Part shown: positions 39,221-46,922 of the stretch, one piece after another
Layout of the letters: each line of letters opens with the position of its first letter
Position numbering within the stretch: position 1 is the stretch's first letter
Source: Magnetospirillum sp.
GTDB taxonomy: Bacteria; Pseudomonadota; Alphaproteobacteria; Rhodospirillales; Magnetospirillaceae
Assembly: GCA_024707145.1 (NCBI GenBank)
Contig: JANQAI010000014.1
Span: 140,458 to 204,457 of the forward strand
DNA length: 64,000 bases
Direction of reading: 5' to 3'
The notes under the pieces: generated by a model
Told to the model about the DNA's origin: nothing
Database searches by the model: none
What the model saw: only the letters and a program-made list of their open reading frames with translations
Made by a program: the position numbers and the translations under genes

Positions 39221-39788
39221 TCAACCGCGCGAGCTCGAAAAGGCGTTGATGGCGACCACACTCAACGAGCCACTCGATTCCAGCACCATGGTCGTCAGAC
39301 CGAGAGCCCAGGCCCCTTCGTCAAAAGCCATCGCCCGGCCGGTGTTGAAGGTGCAGAAAGTGTCCGCAACGGGCATCTGCATGCTGGCCGCATTCGAGCC
39401 ATCACGCTGGATGGCAACGCCCACATAGCCGAATGCCCGCGTGTGCACGGCGCTGCCGCATGCGTAGGCGTTGCGAGCCGTCGGCCTCGGTCACCGCTTC
39501 CACCGCCATATTGGCGCCCGCCGCCACCTTGTCGGCCAAGTTGGCCGGGCCAGGCGTCGGCAGCGGTGACGGTGGTGGCGCCGCGATAGCGCAAGGTGAT
39601 GGTCAGGCCCTGGGCCGGCTGACGGCGAAGATCACGGCGCCGCCGTCGATGCTGGCCTGGCCGCGCAAGCTGTAGCCGCCCCTTTGCAGCGTCCCGTCGA
39701 TCAGCACTTGGCAATCGTCTTCGGTTTCGATGGCGAAGGGAAAGACGAAAGTGATGCCGTCCGCCGTGTAGATGACTTCGGTCGTCAT
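39221..39788 (-). pseudogene. Tail fibre remnant: anchor domain joined to a C-terminal domain out of frame
   Basis: ATG 39788 opens a good anchor domain (VIYTADGITFVFPFAIETED, DDCQVLIDG, then LRYRGATTVTAADAWPGQL after frame repair). Near 39480 it meets, in a different frame, a C-terminal domain NAYACGSAVHTRAFGYVGV that is homologous to the end of the fibre at 37517. The usual middle is missing. At least three frame changes are needed, so this is most likely a recombination remnant rather than a working fibre. Confidence 0.65.
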
Positions 39789-39805
39789 GGCCGTTCCTTT
39801 CGGTC

Positions 39806-39840
39806 AAACAAAAAGGTCCGCCGGATTGATCGGCGGACCT
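39806..39840 (-). terminator. Intrinsic terminator T4
   Basis: AGGTCCGCCG (39814-39823) and CGGCGGACCT (39831-39840), perfect 10-bp stem, T-run on the minus strand. Between the SleB-like gene and the fibre remnant. Confidence 0.8.
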
Positions 39841-39877
39841 GGGTACCCGTTCACACGGGGATCGGAGGGGAGCGAGT

Positions 39878-40342
39878 TCACTCTACGTCGTTGTAGAAAA
39901 GGTGGTTGCCGATTTCGGCCGAGGGCACGCGCCCGCGCGCCCAGGCCGGCAGGCAGGCGCGGGTGTGGTAGTGGGTGGCCCCGGCGGTGGGGTCGGCCAC
40001 GGCACCGGCGAGGGCGCGGCGCGCGACGCGCAGGCAAATGCGGAAGACGCGGTCGGTCTCGTCCACCCGCTCCAGCTTGGCGCGGTTGGGATCGTCCACA
40101 TTCCAGCACGAGAACTGGCGCGGCTTTTGGCACACCGCTTCGACGCTGCCGCCCCACCAGCCGCCCCTGGCGGCCCGGTTGAGCACCACCGCCGCCACCG
40201 CCTCGATGCCGCGCACCGACTCGCCGCGCGCCTCGCCCCACAGGGTGCGGGCCAGGATGTCGGCGGGCGAGCCGCGCTCGGCCGGCGGGGTCTGGGATTC
40301 GGCGTCGGGCTCGGCGTCGATGATCAGGATGGGGGCGTTCAT
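39878..40342 (-). CDS. SleB-type cell wall hydrolase (endolysin)
   Basis: 154 residues. Hydrolase_2/SleB core: ILARTLWGEARGESVRGIEA with the catalytic Glu, AVVLNRAARGGWWGG, CQKPRQFSCWNVDDPN, and the closing ATHYHTRACLPAWARG, IGNHLFYNDVE. Degrades peptidoglycan for lysis. No signal peptide, so it would need the holin. ATG overlaps the upstream stop (ATGA). Confidence 0.9.
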   Translation of the reverse strand: MNAPILIIDAEPDAESQTPPAERGSPADILARTLWGEARGESVRGIEAVAAVVLNRAARGGWWGGSVEAVCQKPRQFSCWNVDDPNRAKLERVDETDRVFRICLRVARRALAGAVADPTAGATHYHTRACLPAWARGRVPSAEIGNHLFYNDVE

Positions 40343-40644
40343 GGCCGCACCCCCACGGTGCCGGCGGCGTCCAACTTGGCCTCGATCCGCAGCAGGTGTT
40401 CGGTCAGACGCCGTTCCACGTCCTTCAGGGTGCCGGTGGTGGCGTAGGTCTTGGCCACCTCCAGCTTGTAGGCGGCCAGGGCCTCGCGCAGTTGGCTGCC
40501 GGCCACCTCCACCTTGTGCTCGATCTCGTCCATGCGGTCGTCGGCCTCGGTGCGGCCGCGCCAGATCAGCACGAACAAGCCGCCCAGCACCGGCAGTTCC
40601 ACGGCGGTGATCCACCACGCCAGGTCCATGCTCCAATGATCCAT
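40339..40644 (-). CDS. Small membrane coiled-coil protein
   Basis: 101 residues from ATG 40644 (GAGGAG upstream). One N-terminal membrane helix (WWITAVELPVLGGLFVLIW) then a charged coil (MDEIEHKVEVAGSQLREALA). Topology suits a phage spanin-like or holin-accessory protein between terminase and endolysin genes. Its N-terminus resembles small phage DUF2730-like proteins but I cannot confirm the family. Confidence 0.7.
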   Translation of the reverse strand: MDHWSMDLAWWITAVELPVLGGLFVLIWRGRTEADDRMDEIEHKVEVAGSQLREALAAYKLEVAKTYATTGTLKDVERRLTEHLLRIEAKLDAAGTVGVRP

Positions 40645-40655
40645 GTTTGTTCTCC

Positions 40656-42140
40656 TCAAATCTCAAATTCGGTTTCCGCCGCCAATCCACCGCCGCCCGG
40701 CCGCCACTCGCGCCGTTCGGCCAGCGGCACCGCCGGGCGGCCCAGGCGCACGGGCTGGGACAGCAGGCAGCCGGCGACGGCGTCGAGGCCGTCGTCGCGC
40801 GCCTTGCCACCGGACTGCCACTCACGCATCTCGGCGATGAAGGGGGTGGACCACAGCGAGCGGTGGGCGTTGAGCGCGCCCGCCGCCAGCACGGCATCGA
40901 AGGCGTCGACGATGCGCTGGTCCTTGGCCCGGCTGGAATGGACCTCGACCACCGCGCAGGGAAGGCCGGCAGCGGCCAGCTCCCGCCGCAGCAGGCCGGG
41001 CAGGAAGCGGCCCAGCCCGTTGCTTTCCAGCGTCACCGCCGGCAGGTACAGCTCGCGCACGAAGGCCACCACCTGGCGGCACATCTGGGTGGCCTCGTCC
41101 ACTTCGGTCTGGGCGGGGTCGTGTTCCAGATAGCGCACCCGGTGCAGCCAGTAGCCGCCCTCGGCATCGGTGAACAGGGCGGCCACCACCGAGGCATCGC
41201 CCTTGCCCGGCGCGCCGTAGGCCGGGTCCCACCAGCACGAGGCCGAGACCAGCCGGCGGCCGGCCAGCGACAGCACCGGCTGGCCGTTGCCCTCGGCATA
41301 GGCCAACTCGCCCTCGTAGAGGCGCAGCCGGTCGGGGTCGAGGCGGCCGTCGGCGATGTTCACCGGCTTCAGCAGCATCTGGCTGTCGAACTTGTTGGGC
41401 CCCGAGCGCCGCCGGATGGCGTCGATCTTCTCGGCGGGGAAGCGCTCGGGCCAGGCGCTGGCACCGGCGCGGTCCAGCAGCGGGATATCCAGCCGGGAGA
41501 AGCCGTCGAGGAAAGGGCGCTGTTCGCCCATCTCCAGGCGCGGCTCGGCGGCATAGATGGTGTAGTAGGAATGCGGCGTGCCGACATAGAGTTGGGCGCC
41601 GCCCGGCACCAGCACATATTCGATCTCGGCCAGCCGCTCGCGCAGATCCGCCCGCTTGGGGGCGGTGTCGCAGGTGTTGGGCACCTCCACGTCGTCGCAG
41701 ATGATGATCTCGGCGCGCGAGCCGGTGATGTTGGCGCCGATGCCCTTGGCGACCATGGAGGGATCGCGCAATTCGCCCGGCCGGTTGACGGTGAACTGGT
41801 CGCTGGCCCAGTGCTCGCGCCGGGGCGGCTTCAGCCCCTGGGTCAACGGATGGCGCTCGATGATGCGCTTGACGTTGCGCACCATCTTCTTGGCCAGGGC
41901 GAAATCGGCCGCCAGCACCATGATGCGCAGGTCGGGGTCGTTCATCAGCACCCAGGCGCAGAACAGGCCGACGATGGTGGACTTGCCGGACGAGCGGAAC
42001 GCCATCAGCAGCATCTCGCGCCGCTGCCCGCGCCAGCGCGCCGCCAGCCAGCGCGCCATGCGCAGGTGATGGCGCGGCGTGGACTGGCCCAGCCTGGCGT
42101 TCCAGATCCAGATGAATTCGGGGAAGTCGACGCGGGTCAT
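40656..42140 (-). CDS. Terminase large subunit, T7 gp19-like
   Basis: Packages DNA into the head. 494 residues. ATPase: Walker A FRSSGKST, Walker B IIICDDVEV, C-motif region. Nuclease half includes WWDPAYGAPGKGDASVV with a catalytic Asp and DDGLDAVAGCL near the end. The overall style is podovirus. No small terminase subunit is recognised nearby. Preceded on the minus strand by terminator T5. Confidence 0.92.
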   Translation of the reverse strand: MTRVDFPEFIWIWNARLGQSTPRHHLRMARWLAARWRGQRREMLLMAFRSSGKSTIVGLFCAWVLMNDPDLRIMVLAADFALAKKMVRNVKRIIERHPLTQGLKPPRREHWASDQFTVNRPGELRDPSMVAKGIGANITGSRAEIIICDDVEVPNTCDTAPKRADLRERLAEIEYVLVPGGAQLYVGTPHSYYTIYAAEPRLEMGEQRPFLDGFSRLDIPLLDRAGASAWPERFPAEKIDAIRRRSGPNKFDSQMLLKPVNIADGRLDPDRLRLYEGELAYAEGNGQPVLSLAGRRLVSASCWWDPAYGAPGKGDASVVAALFTDAEGGYWLHRVRYLEHDPAQTEVDEATQMCRQVVAFVRELYLPAVTLESNGLGRFLPGLLRRELAAAGLPCAVVEVHSSRAKDQRIVDAFDAVLAAGALNAHRSLWSTPFIAEMREWQSGGKARDDGLDAVAGCLLSQPVRLGRPAVPLAERREWRPGGGGLAAETEFEI

Positions 42141-42191
42141 GCGCCGTCCTCCTGGGACGGGCCTGCCATGGGGACCTCCTGTGGCTGTGGG

Positions 42192-42229
42192 GAAAAGAAA
42201 AAGCCCCGCCCCCGGGACGGGGGCGGGGC
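42192..42229 (-). terminator. Intrinsic terminator T5
   Basis: GCCCCGCCCCC (42203-42213) and GGGGGCGGGGC (42219-42229), five-base loop, followed on the minus strand by a T-rich run. Separates the fibre genes from terminase. Confidence 0.85.
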
Positions 42230-42244
42230 GGAAGCACCCGGGCG

Positions 42245-43795
42245 TTACGGATTGACCTGGGCGTTGGCCGGGGCGCGGCCCTTGGGCCCCACCGTCGGCT
42301 TGCGGTCGTAGGTCGCGGTCCAGGTGTTGGTACCGCTGCTGTTATAAGAGGCGCTGTCCGTACGGATCTTGAACCCGGTCGCCAGCTTGTCGGCATGGGT
42401 GCCCCAGGTCACGGCATTACCATTGATGGTCAGCGTCCGCGGCACTGCACCGGTGTAGATGCACGGGCCGTCGGCGCTGACACTGCCAATGAAGCTGCCG
42501 CTGGCAATGCCAACGGTCGGCGGCATATTGGCGGTGCACAGCGGCTTGGCCGCGCCGTAAACATTGGGGTAGGCAAAGGGTTTCTGCCCAAAATTCCAGT
42601 CCGCCCCTTGAAAGTAGGTCGGCGAACCGTCATGCCCACCGAAAGCGATGTCCGAACTGAGCGGAAGTGGAACCGCAGAGCCGAAAGCGGAACCGTCGAC
42701 ATAGAACTGAGCGGTTCCTGCGGTCGTATTGGCCACGACACCGATCACACTGCCCTCACTGAGGGGTGAAAAGGTATAATAATTGGTTCCACGAGCCCAG
42801 ACCCGCCCCCACTGTATCTCGACGGCAGTGTAACTGATATCTGGCCACCTTGGCGCCAATGGAGGCATGATGCCGAGGATATCATGCGCAACGGTAACGG
42901 TTGCTTCGGCAACCCAGATACCGCTGTTCGGCAACACCATCGAAGATCGATAGCTGCCCTCCAACGAGCTACTGGTCACGATCGATAGATTGCCGTTGCT
43001 GTAGGTGAAAGCGGCCCCCTTATCCAGCGGATTGAGTGTCGCGTACACATTGGTCGGCGTATCCGCCACCACGTCCGTGGCGGCGAAGCCGACGGGGGCC
43101 CAGTGGTTGCCTCGGCCGCTGTAATCCATCCCCAGGTTGGCATTGTTCCAAGGCTTGCCAAGATAGCAGCCATTGGTGCCCCATAAAACAACGGCCGGCC
43201 GTTTGGGGCGCCAGTTCAGCGTCGCCGGATCGAACTCGCCAAAGCTGGAAGACGTCAGCGTTACGCCATCCAACACCACCGGTTCAGCGATCTGGCAATT
43301 ATTGTAATACGGGAACGCATAATTGAGAGCACCGAAACGGTGCTCAACGATCGAATTGACCGCTGTCTGCAAATTGAGCGGGATCGCGTTGTTTGTGCTG
43401 AAGCTGGTTACCGGGATGCCGTTGACTTCGAGGGACACCGTCTGGGTCGTGGTGTCAACGGTACAGACAATATGATACCATGCATTGACGTCGCGATAGA
43501 GCGCCGTGGTGATGCGCCAATTGGTGACACCCCCGCCGATAGCTATGGCCCCGGTTTCCGTGAAGGTGAGGCCGAATATAGTCGTATCGCTATTCGCCCC
43601 ATTCGATGCGGAGAATACGTGCTGCTCCACATCGAGTCGGGCGCGACGAACCCAAGCACTAATGGTGAATTTCTGACGATCTCCCGTCACGCTGGGCGTG
43701 CGGCTCAGATACTGCCCGCCCCTGAACAACAGCGAGTTCTCGATGGAATAGGCGGCCTGACGGCCGCCTCCCAGCATCATCGTGTCGGAAAGCAT
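42245..43795 (-). CDS. LamG/SPRY-type tail adhesin
   Basis: 516 residues. LamG/concanavalin-like N-domain (FTISAWVRRARLDVEQHVFS, TTTQTVSLEVNGIPV), then a phage SPRY-type stretch (DYSGRGNHWAP, DTPTNVYATLNPLDKG) and a C-terminal region ending KGRAPANAQVNP. Lacks the anchor domain of the other fibres. Bases here are less GC-rich than in neighbouring genes, hinting at a separate origin. Starts five bases after the upstream fibre stop, so probably a tip protein for it. Confidence 0.82.
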   Translation of the reverse strand: MLSDTMMLGGGRQAAYSIENSLLFRGGQYLSRTPSVTGDRQKFTISAWVRRARLDVEQHVFSASNGANSDTTIFGLTFTETGAIAIGGGVTNWRITTALYRDVNAWYHIVCTVDTTTQTVSLEVNGIPVTSFSTNNAIPLNLQTAVNSIVEHRFGALNYAFPYYNNCQIAEPVVLDGVTLTSSSFGEFDPATLNWRPKRPAVVLWGTNGCYLGKPWNNANLGMDYSGRGNHWAPVGFAATDVVADTPTNVYATLNPLDKGAAFTYSNGNLSIVTSSSLEGSYRSSMVLPNSGIWVAEATVTVAHDILGIMPPLAPRWPDISYTAVEIQWGRVWARGTNYYTFSPLSEGSVIGVVANTTAGTAQFYVDGSAFGSAVPLPLSSDIAFGGHDGSPTYFQGADWNFGQKPFAYPNVYGAAKPLCTANMPPTVGIASGSFIGSVSADGPCIYTGAVPRTLTINGNAVTWGTHADKLATGFKIRTDSASYNSSGTNTWTATYDRKPTVGPKGRAPANAQVNP

Positions 43796-43799
43796 GGCG

Positions 43800-45044
43800 T
43801 CAGGCCTCCACGTCGTTATAAGCGTACTCGATGCGGTCGAGCGCGCGGATGTGATAGTCGATGCGGCCGATGCCGGTGATGCCCGAGGGGGCACCCACCT
43901 CACCGACGCGCTTCCACAACGAGCCCATGCCGGCGATGGCGAAGCCGGCGGGAACGATGCCGATGGTGCCCTTCTGGCCGATCAGGGCGGCCGACAAAGT
44001 GGGATTGGCGAAGGTAATGCTGGCCGTCAGGGTCAGGTTGAAGTTCTGATACTGGGCGAAATCCAGCACGGTGGCACCGCCTACCGAGGCGGCCTGCACC
44101 GCCTGCGAGCGTTGCGGCTTGGTCCAGTCCTGGGCCGCGTTCAGATAGGCCACCTGATCCAGGCCCAGATTGCTGCGCGCCTGGGCGGTGTTGCCCAGGT
44201 CGGCCAGATTCTGGCCCTTGGCGAGATAGGCGCCATCGGTTTCGCTCTTGGAATAGATTTCCAGATTGCCGCGCGCCACCGCCTTGTCGGCAACGTCATC
44301 GAGGTTCTGGCTGCGATGCAGCACCTCGCCCGACAACTGGCCGGTGGCCGTGGCGATGGTGGCATCGGTTTCCACGGTGGAATAGACGCCCAGATTGGTC
44401 CGAGCCGCCGGCTTGTCGGTCAGGTCCGACAGGTTGTTGGCCTTCAACAGCGCGGCGTCCCGCACGCCCTGAGCCACAGCCTCGGTCTCGGGCTTGGAGT
44501 AAACACCCAGATTGGTGCGGGCGGCGGCCACGTCGGCCAGGCCGGCCAGATTGCCGTTCTTGAGCAGGGCGGCGTCCCTCACCGCCTGGTCCAGGGCGTC
44601 GGTCTCGGTCTTGGAATAGACGCCCAGGTTGGCGCGGGCGGCGGCCTTGTCCTCCAGGTCGGACAGGTTGGCCGCCTTCTCCAGCGCATCGGTCACATCG
44701 GGGCTGGTAATGCGCAGGCGCTGGATGCCGCCGTCCTCGACCACGGTGTCGAAAACGATGTTGGCGCCTGCCACCAGCTTGTCGACCAGATGGCCGGCGG
44801 TGGCGTCGTCCACCGAGACGCTGACCGTGCCCAGGTAGCGCAACGAAATATCCGAACCCTCGGCCGGCGGGCTGTCGAACACCACCATGCCGCCATCGGC
44901 GCCGCCGGCACCGCTGATGTGGAAACCCACATCCTGGACCACGTCGCCGATGCGGACCTCCAGCGCGGTGGCGGCGGGAATGGCGAAGGGATAGGGGAAC
45001 ACCACGCTGGTGCCATTGGCGGTATAATCGACTTTGTTCGTCAT
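43800..45044 (-). CDS. Tail fibre with anchor domain and NLGVYSK repeats
   Basis: 414 residues. Anchor domain (VDYTANGTSVVFPYPFAI, LVDKLVAGANIVFD) nearly identical to the fibre at 45266. Then about five repeats of the type NLSDLEDKAAARANLGVYSK over residues 125-265. The C-terminal domain (VLDFAQYQNFNLTLTASI, IDYHIRALDRIEYAYND) is a tail-fibre end. ATG 45044 has AAGGAAG. The LamG adhesin follows directly. Confidence 0.9.
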   Translation of the reverse strand: MTNKVDYTANGTSVVFPYPFAIPAATALEVRIGDVVQDVGFHISGAGGADGGMVVFDSPPAEGSDISLRYLGTVSVSVDDATAGHLVDKLVAGANIVFDTVVEDGGIQRLRITSPDVTDALEKAANLSDLEDKAAARANLGVYSKTETDALDQAVRDAALLKNGNLAGLADVAAARTNLGVYSKPETEAVAQGVRDAALLKANNLSDLTDKPAARTNLGVYSTVETDATIATATGQLSGEVLHRSQNLDDVADKAVARGNLEIYSKSETDGAYLAKGQNLADLGNTAQARSNLGLDQVAYLNAAQDWTKPQRSQAVQAASVGGATVLDFAQYQNFNLTLTASITFANPTLSAALIGQKGTIGIVPAGFAIAGMGSLWKRVGEVGAPSGITGIGRIDYHIRALDRIEYAYNDVEA

Positions 45045-45062
45045 GGTTCTTCCTTTCAGGCA

Positions 45063-45092
45063 TGAAAAAAGCCCGCCGGGAAGCCGGCGGGC
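45063..45092 (-). terminator. Intrinsic terminator T6
   Basis: GCCCGCCGG (45071-45079) and CCGGCGGGC (45084-45092) with a T-run on the minus strand, just before the NLGVYSK-repeat fibre gene. A near copy is T8. Confidence 0.8.
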
Positions 45093-45105
45093 CTGGGGAA
45101 TGGAC

Positions 45106-45149
45106 GAGGGCACGGCGCGCCTCGGCCAGTAATCGGGGAAGGCAGTCAT
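45106..45149. repeat. Remnant copy of the small gene at 46349
   Basis: 44 bases matching 46384-46427 with about five differences. In both places it precedes a terminator and a near-identical fibre anchor. It shows that the unit [small-gene 3' end, terminator, fibre start] was duplicated. Confidence 0.8.
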
Positions 45150-45210
45150 TGGACTCCGGAGTGGCCTCCGGGAACGGGCCGGCCTTGGGGACCTCCTTCT
45201 CCCAATGACG

Positions 45211-45244
45211 GAAAGAAAAACCCCGTCCCCGGAAGGGGGCGGGG
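45211..45244 (-). terminator. Intrinsic terminator T7
   Basis: CCCCGTCCCC (45221-45230) and GGGGGCGGGG (45235-45244), good as minus-strand RNA with a G-U pair and T-run. It follows the collar fibre stop at 45266. Confidence 0.75.
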
Positions 45245-45265
45245 CAATACGGGCCGGAACCGACG

Positions 45266-46275
45266 TCAGGCCTTGATGATGAAATTGACCGTCAGCGACG
45301 GCGGCATGTTGTTGTGGGGCTGATCGCCGCCGGTAAGGTTGGTAGACCAGGGATACGGGTCACCAGATCCACGCAGCGACGGGGCTCCCCCTGTTCAATG
45401 CTGTAGCTGTTGGCCGAATGATTATGCGCCGGGATTTCGGCGATGGTCAGCGTGTGCTTTTCCTCGCCGACCGTGCCGCCGAGAGTGCGGGAGGTCAGGC
45501 CAGCGCCCTGGCCGGCGCCGATGGGTGCACGCCCGCGCAGGTCGGGAAGGTTGAAGGTGGCGGTGCCGTCGCCGCTGCCGAACGCCGTGCCGATCACCGC
45601 GAACAGGGCGGCATAAGCGGTGCGGTTGACCGCCGAACCATCGCAGAACAGCCATCCGGACGGGGCCGAGGCACCACCGAACAGGCGAATCTCGCCGGTG
45701 ATGCCAGCGAGATCGGTTTCGGCCTTGGAGTAGACCCCCAGATTGGCCCGCGCCGCCGGCTTATCGATGAGGTCGGCCAGGCTGTTGGCTTTCAGCAGGG
45801 CGGCCTCCCTCACCGCTTGGTCCAGGGCGTCGGTCTCGGCCTTGGAATAAACGTCCAGATTGGCCCGCGCGGCGGCCATGTCCTCCAGGTCGGACAGGTT
45901 GGCCGACTTCTCCAGCGCTTCGGTCACATCGGGACCGGTGATGCGCAGGCGCTGGATGCCGCCGCCTTCGACCACGGTGTCGAACACGATGTTGGCGCCC
46001 GCCACCAGCTTGTCGGCCAGATGGCCGGCGGTGGCGTCGTCCACCGAGACGCTGACCGCGCCCAGGTAGCGCAGCGAGACCACCGAGCCTTCGGTCGGCG
46101 GGCTGTCGAACACCACCATGCCGCCATCGGCGCTGCCGGCACAGTTGACCTGGAAGCCTGCATCCTGGACCACGCCGCCGATGCGGACCTCCAGCGCGGT
46201 GGCGGCGGGAATGGCGAAGGGATAGGGGAACACCACGGTGGTGCCGTTGGCGGTATAATCGACCTTGTTCGTCAT
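45266..46275 (-). CDS. Tail fibre with anchor, short repeats and collar domain, one frame change
   Basis: 336 residues restored. Anchor domain almost the same as the fibre at 43800, two NLxVYSK repeats, then a collar domain (GWLFCDGSAVNRTAYAALFA, FNLPDLRGRAPIG, HNHSANSYS). One C is missing near 45384-45387; with it the end reads GSGDPYPWSTNLTGGDQPHN and VNFIIKA, matching the collar end of the fibre at 36537. An upstream frame stays open into this gene; ATG 46275 with AAGGAAG is the real start. Confidence 0.85.
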
Positions 46276-46294
46276 GGTTCTTCCTTTCAGGCAT

Positions 46295-46323
46295 GAAAAA
46301 AGCCCGCCGGGCGACCGGCGGGC
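46295..46323 (-). terminator. Intrinsic terminator T8
   Basis: GCCCGCCGG (46302-46310) and CCGGCGGGC (46315-46323) with a T-run on the minus strand, upstream of the collar fibre gene. Confidence 0.8.
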
Positions 46324-46348
46324 CTGGGAAAGGGACGAGGCGGCGAGG

Positions 46349-46656
46349 TCAGAGATCCTCGCCGTCTCCTCGTCCAGCTGACCGAGGGCATGGCGCGCCT
46401 CGGCCAGCAATCGGTGAAGGCCGTCATCGGTTTCGGGGTCGGCCCCCGCACCGCCTTCGGCCCAGCGCATCAGTTTGACCAGCACCTCCACATGGGCGAG
46501 CGCTGCCCTGGCCGCCGCATGCCAGCCGGCAAAGCCCTTGGCGTCGGCCGGCGGCTCCTCCGCGGTGAAGCGCTCGTAGCCGGCCAGGGCGGCGCGCATG
46601 CGTTCGGGCAGCGCGCCCTGCACCAGCCGGCGCAAGGTTTCCATGTCCTCGGTCAT
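46349..46656 (-). CDS. Small virion-locus protein of unknown function
   Basis: About 100 residues from ATG 46656 (AAGGAG upstream): MTEDMETLRRLVQGALPE, a basic-acidic helical protein with HAAARAALAHVEVLVKLMRW. As given, the frame runs without a stop through terminator T8 into the fibre gene. One missing G near 46360 would give an acidic end DEEDGEDL and stop at 46349-46351. I favour that reading. Part of its 3' end is duplicated at 45106-45149. Confidence 0.55.
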
Positions 46657-46697
46657 GGGGGACTCCTTTCTGCCCAAGCGATGACGGCTTCGGCCCG

Positions 46698-46922
46698 TCA
46701 CGGGGTCTCGCCTCCCACAAGCCGCCGAGCCGCGGCGATTTCGTCCTCGCCCGGGCAGGGAGCGGGGCTGGCATGGTTCCAGCACACCACGAACCCCATC
46801 CGCGTTTCGCGGACGGTCGAGGGGTCGCTCTCGGGCGGGAACGGCGGCTCGCCGTCCCATATGGAGAACTGGGCACCGGGAACCAGCGCCGAAAGCGTCT
46901 CCGCCAGCATGTTCAGGTCCAT
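46698..46922 (-). CDS. Small virion-locus protein
   Basis: 74 residues: MDLNMLAETLSALVPGAQFS, then IWDGEPPFPPESDP and CWNHASPAPCPGEDE. It resembles small proteins next to fibre genes in other phages (an IWDGEPPFP-like stretch), but no family is certain. Its ATG overlaps the stop of the gp17-like fibre (TAAATG), with GGAG upstream. Confidence 0.65.
   Translation of the reverse strand: MDLNMLAETLSALVPGAQFSIWDGEPPFPPESDPSTVRETRMGFVVCWNHASPAPCPGEDEIAAARRLVGGETP

Noticed and set aside
40647..42311. Long plus-strand open frame (about 550 codons) opposite the terminase gene
   Set aside because: Composition is Gly/His/Arg/Gln rich with no motif, typical of antisense reading of high-GC coding DNA; the minus strand has an intact terminase. 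The same holds for several other long antisense frames.
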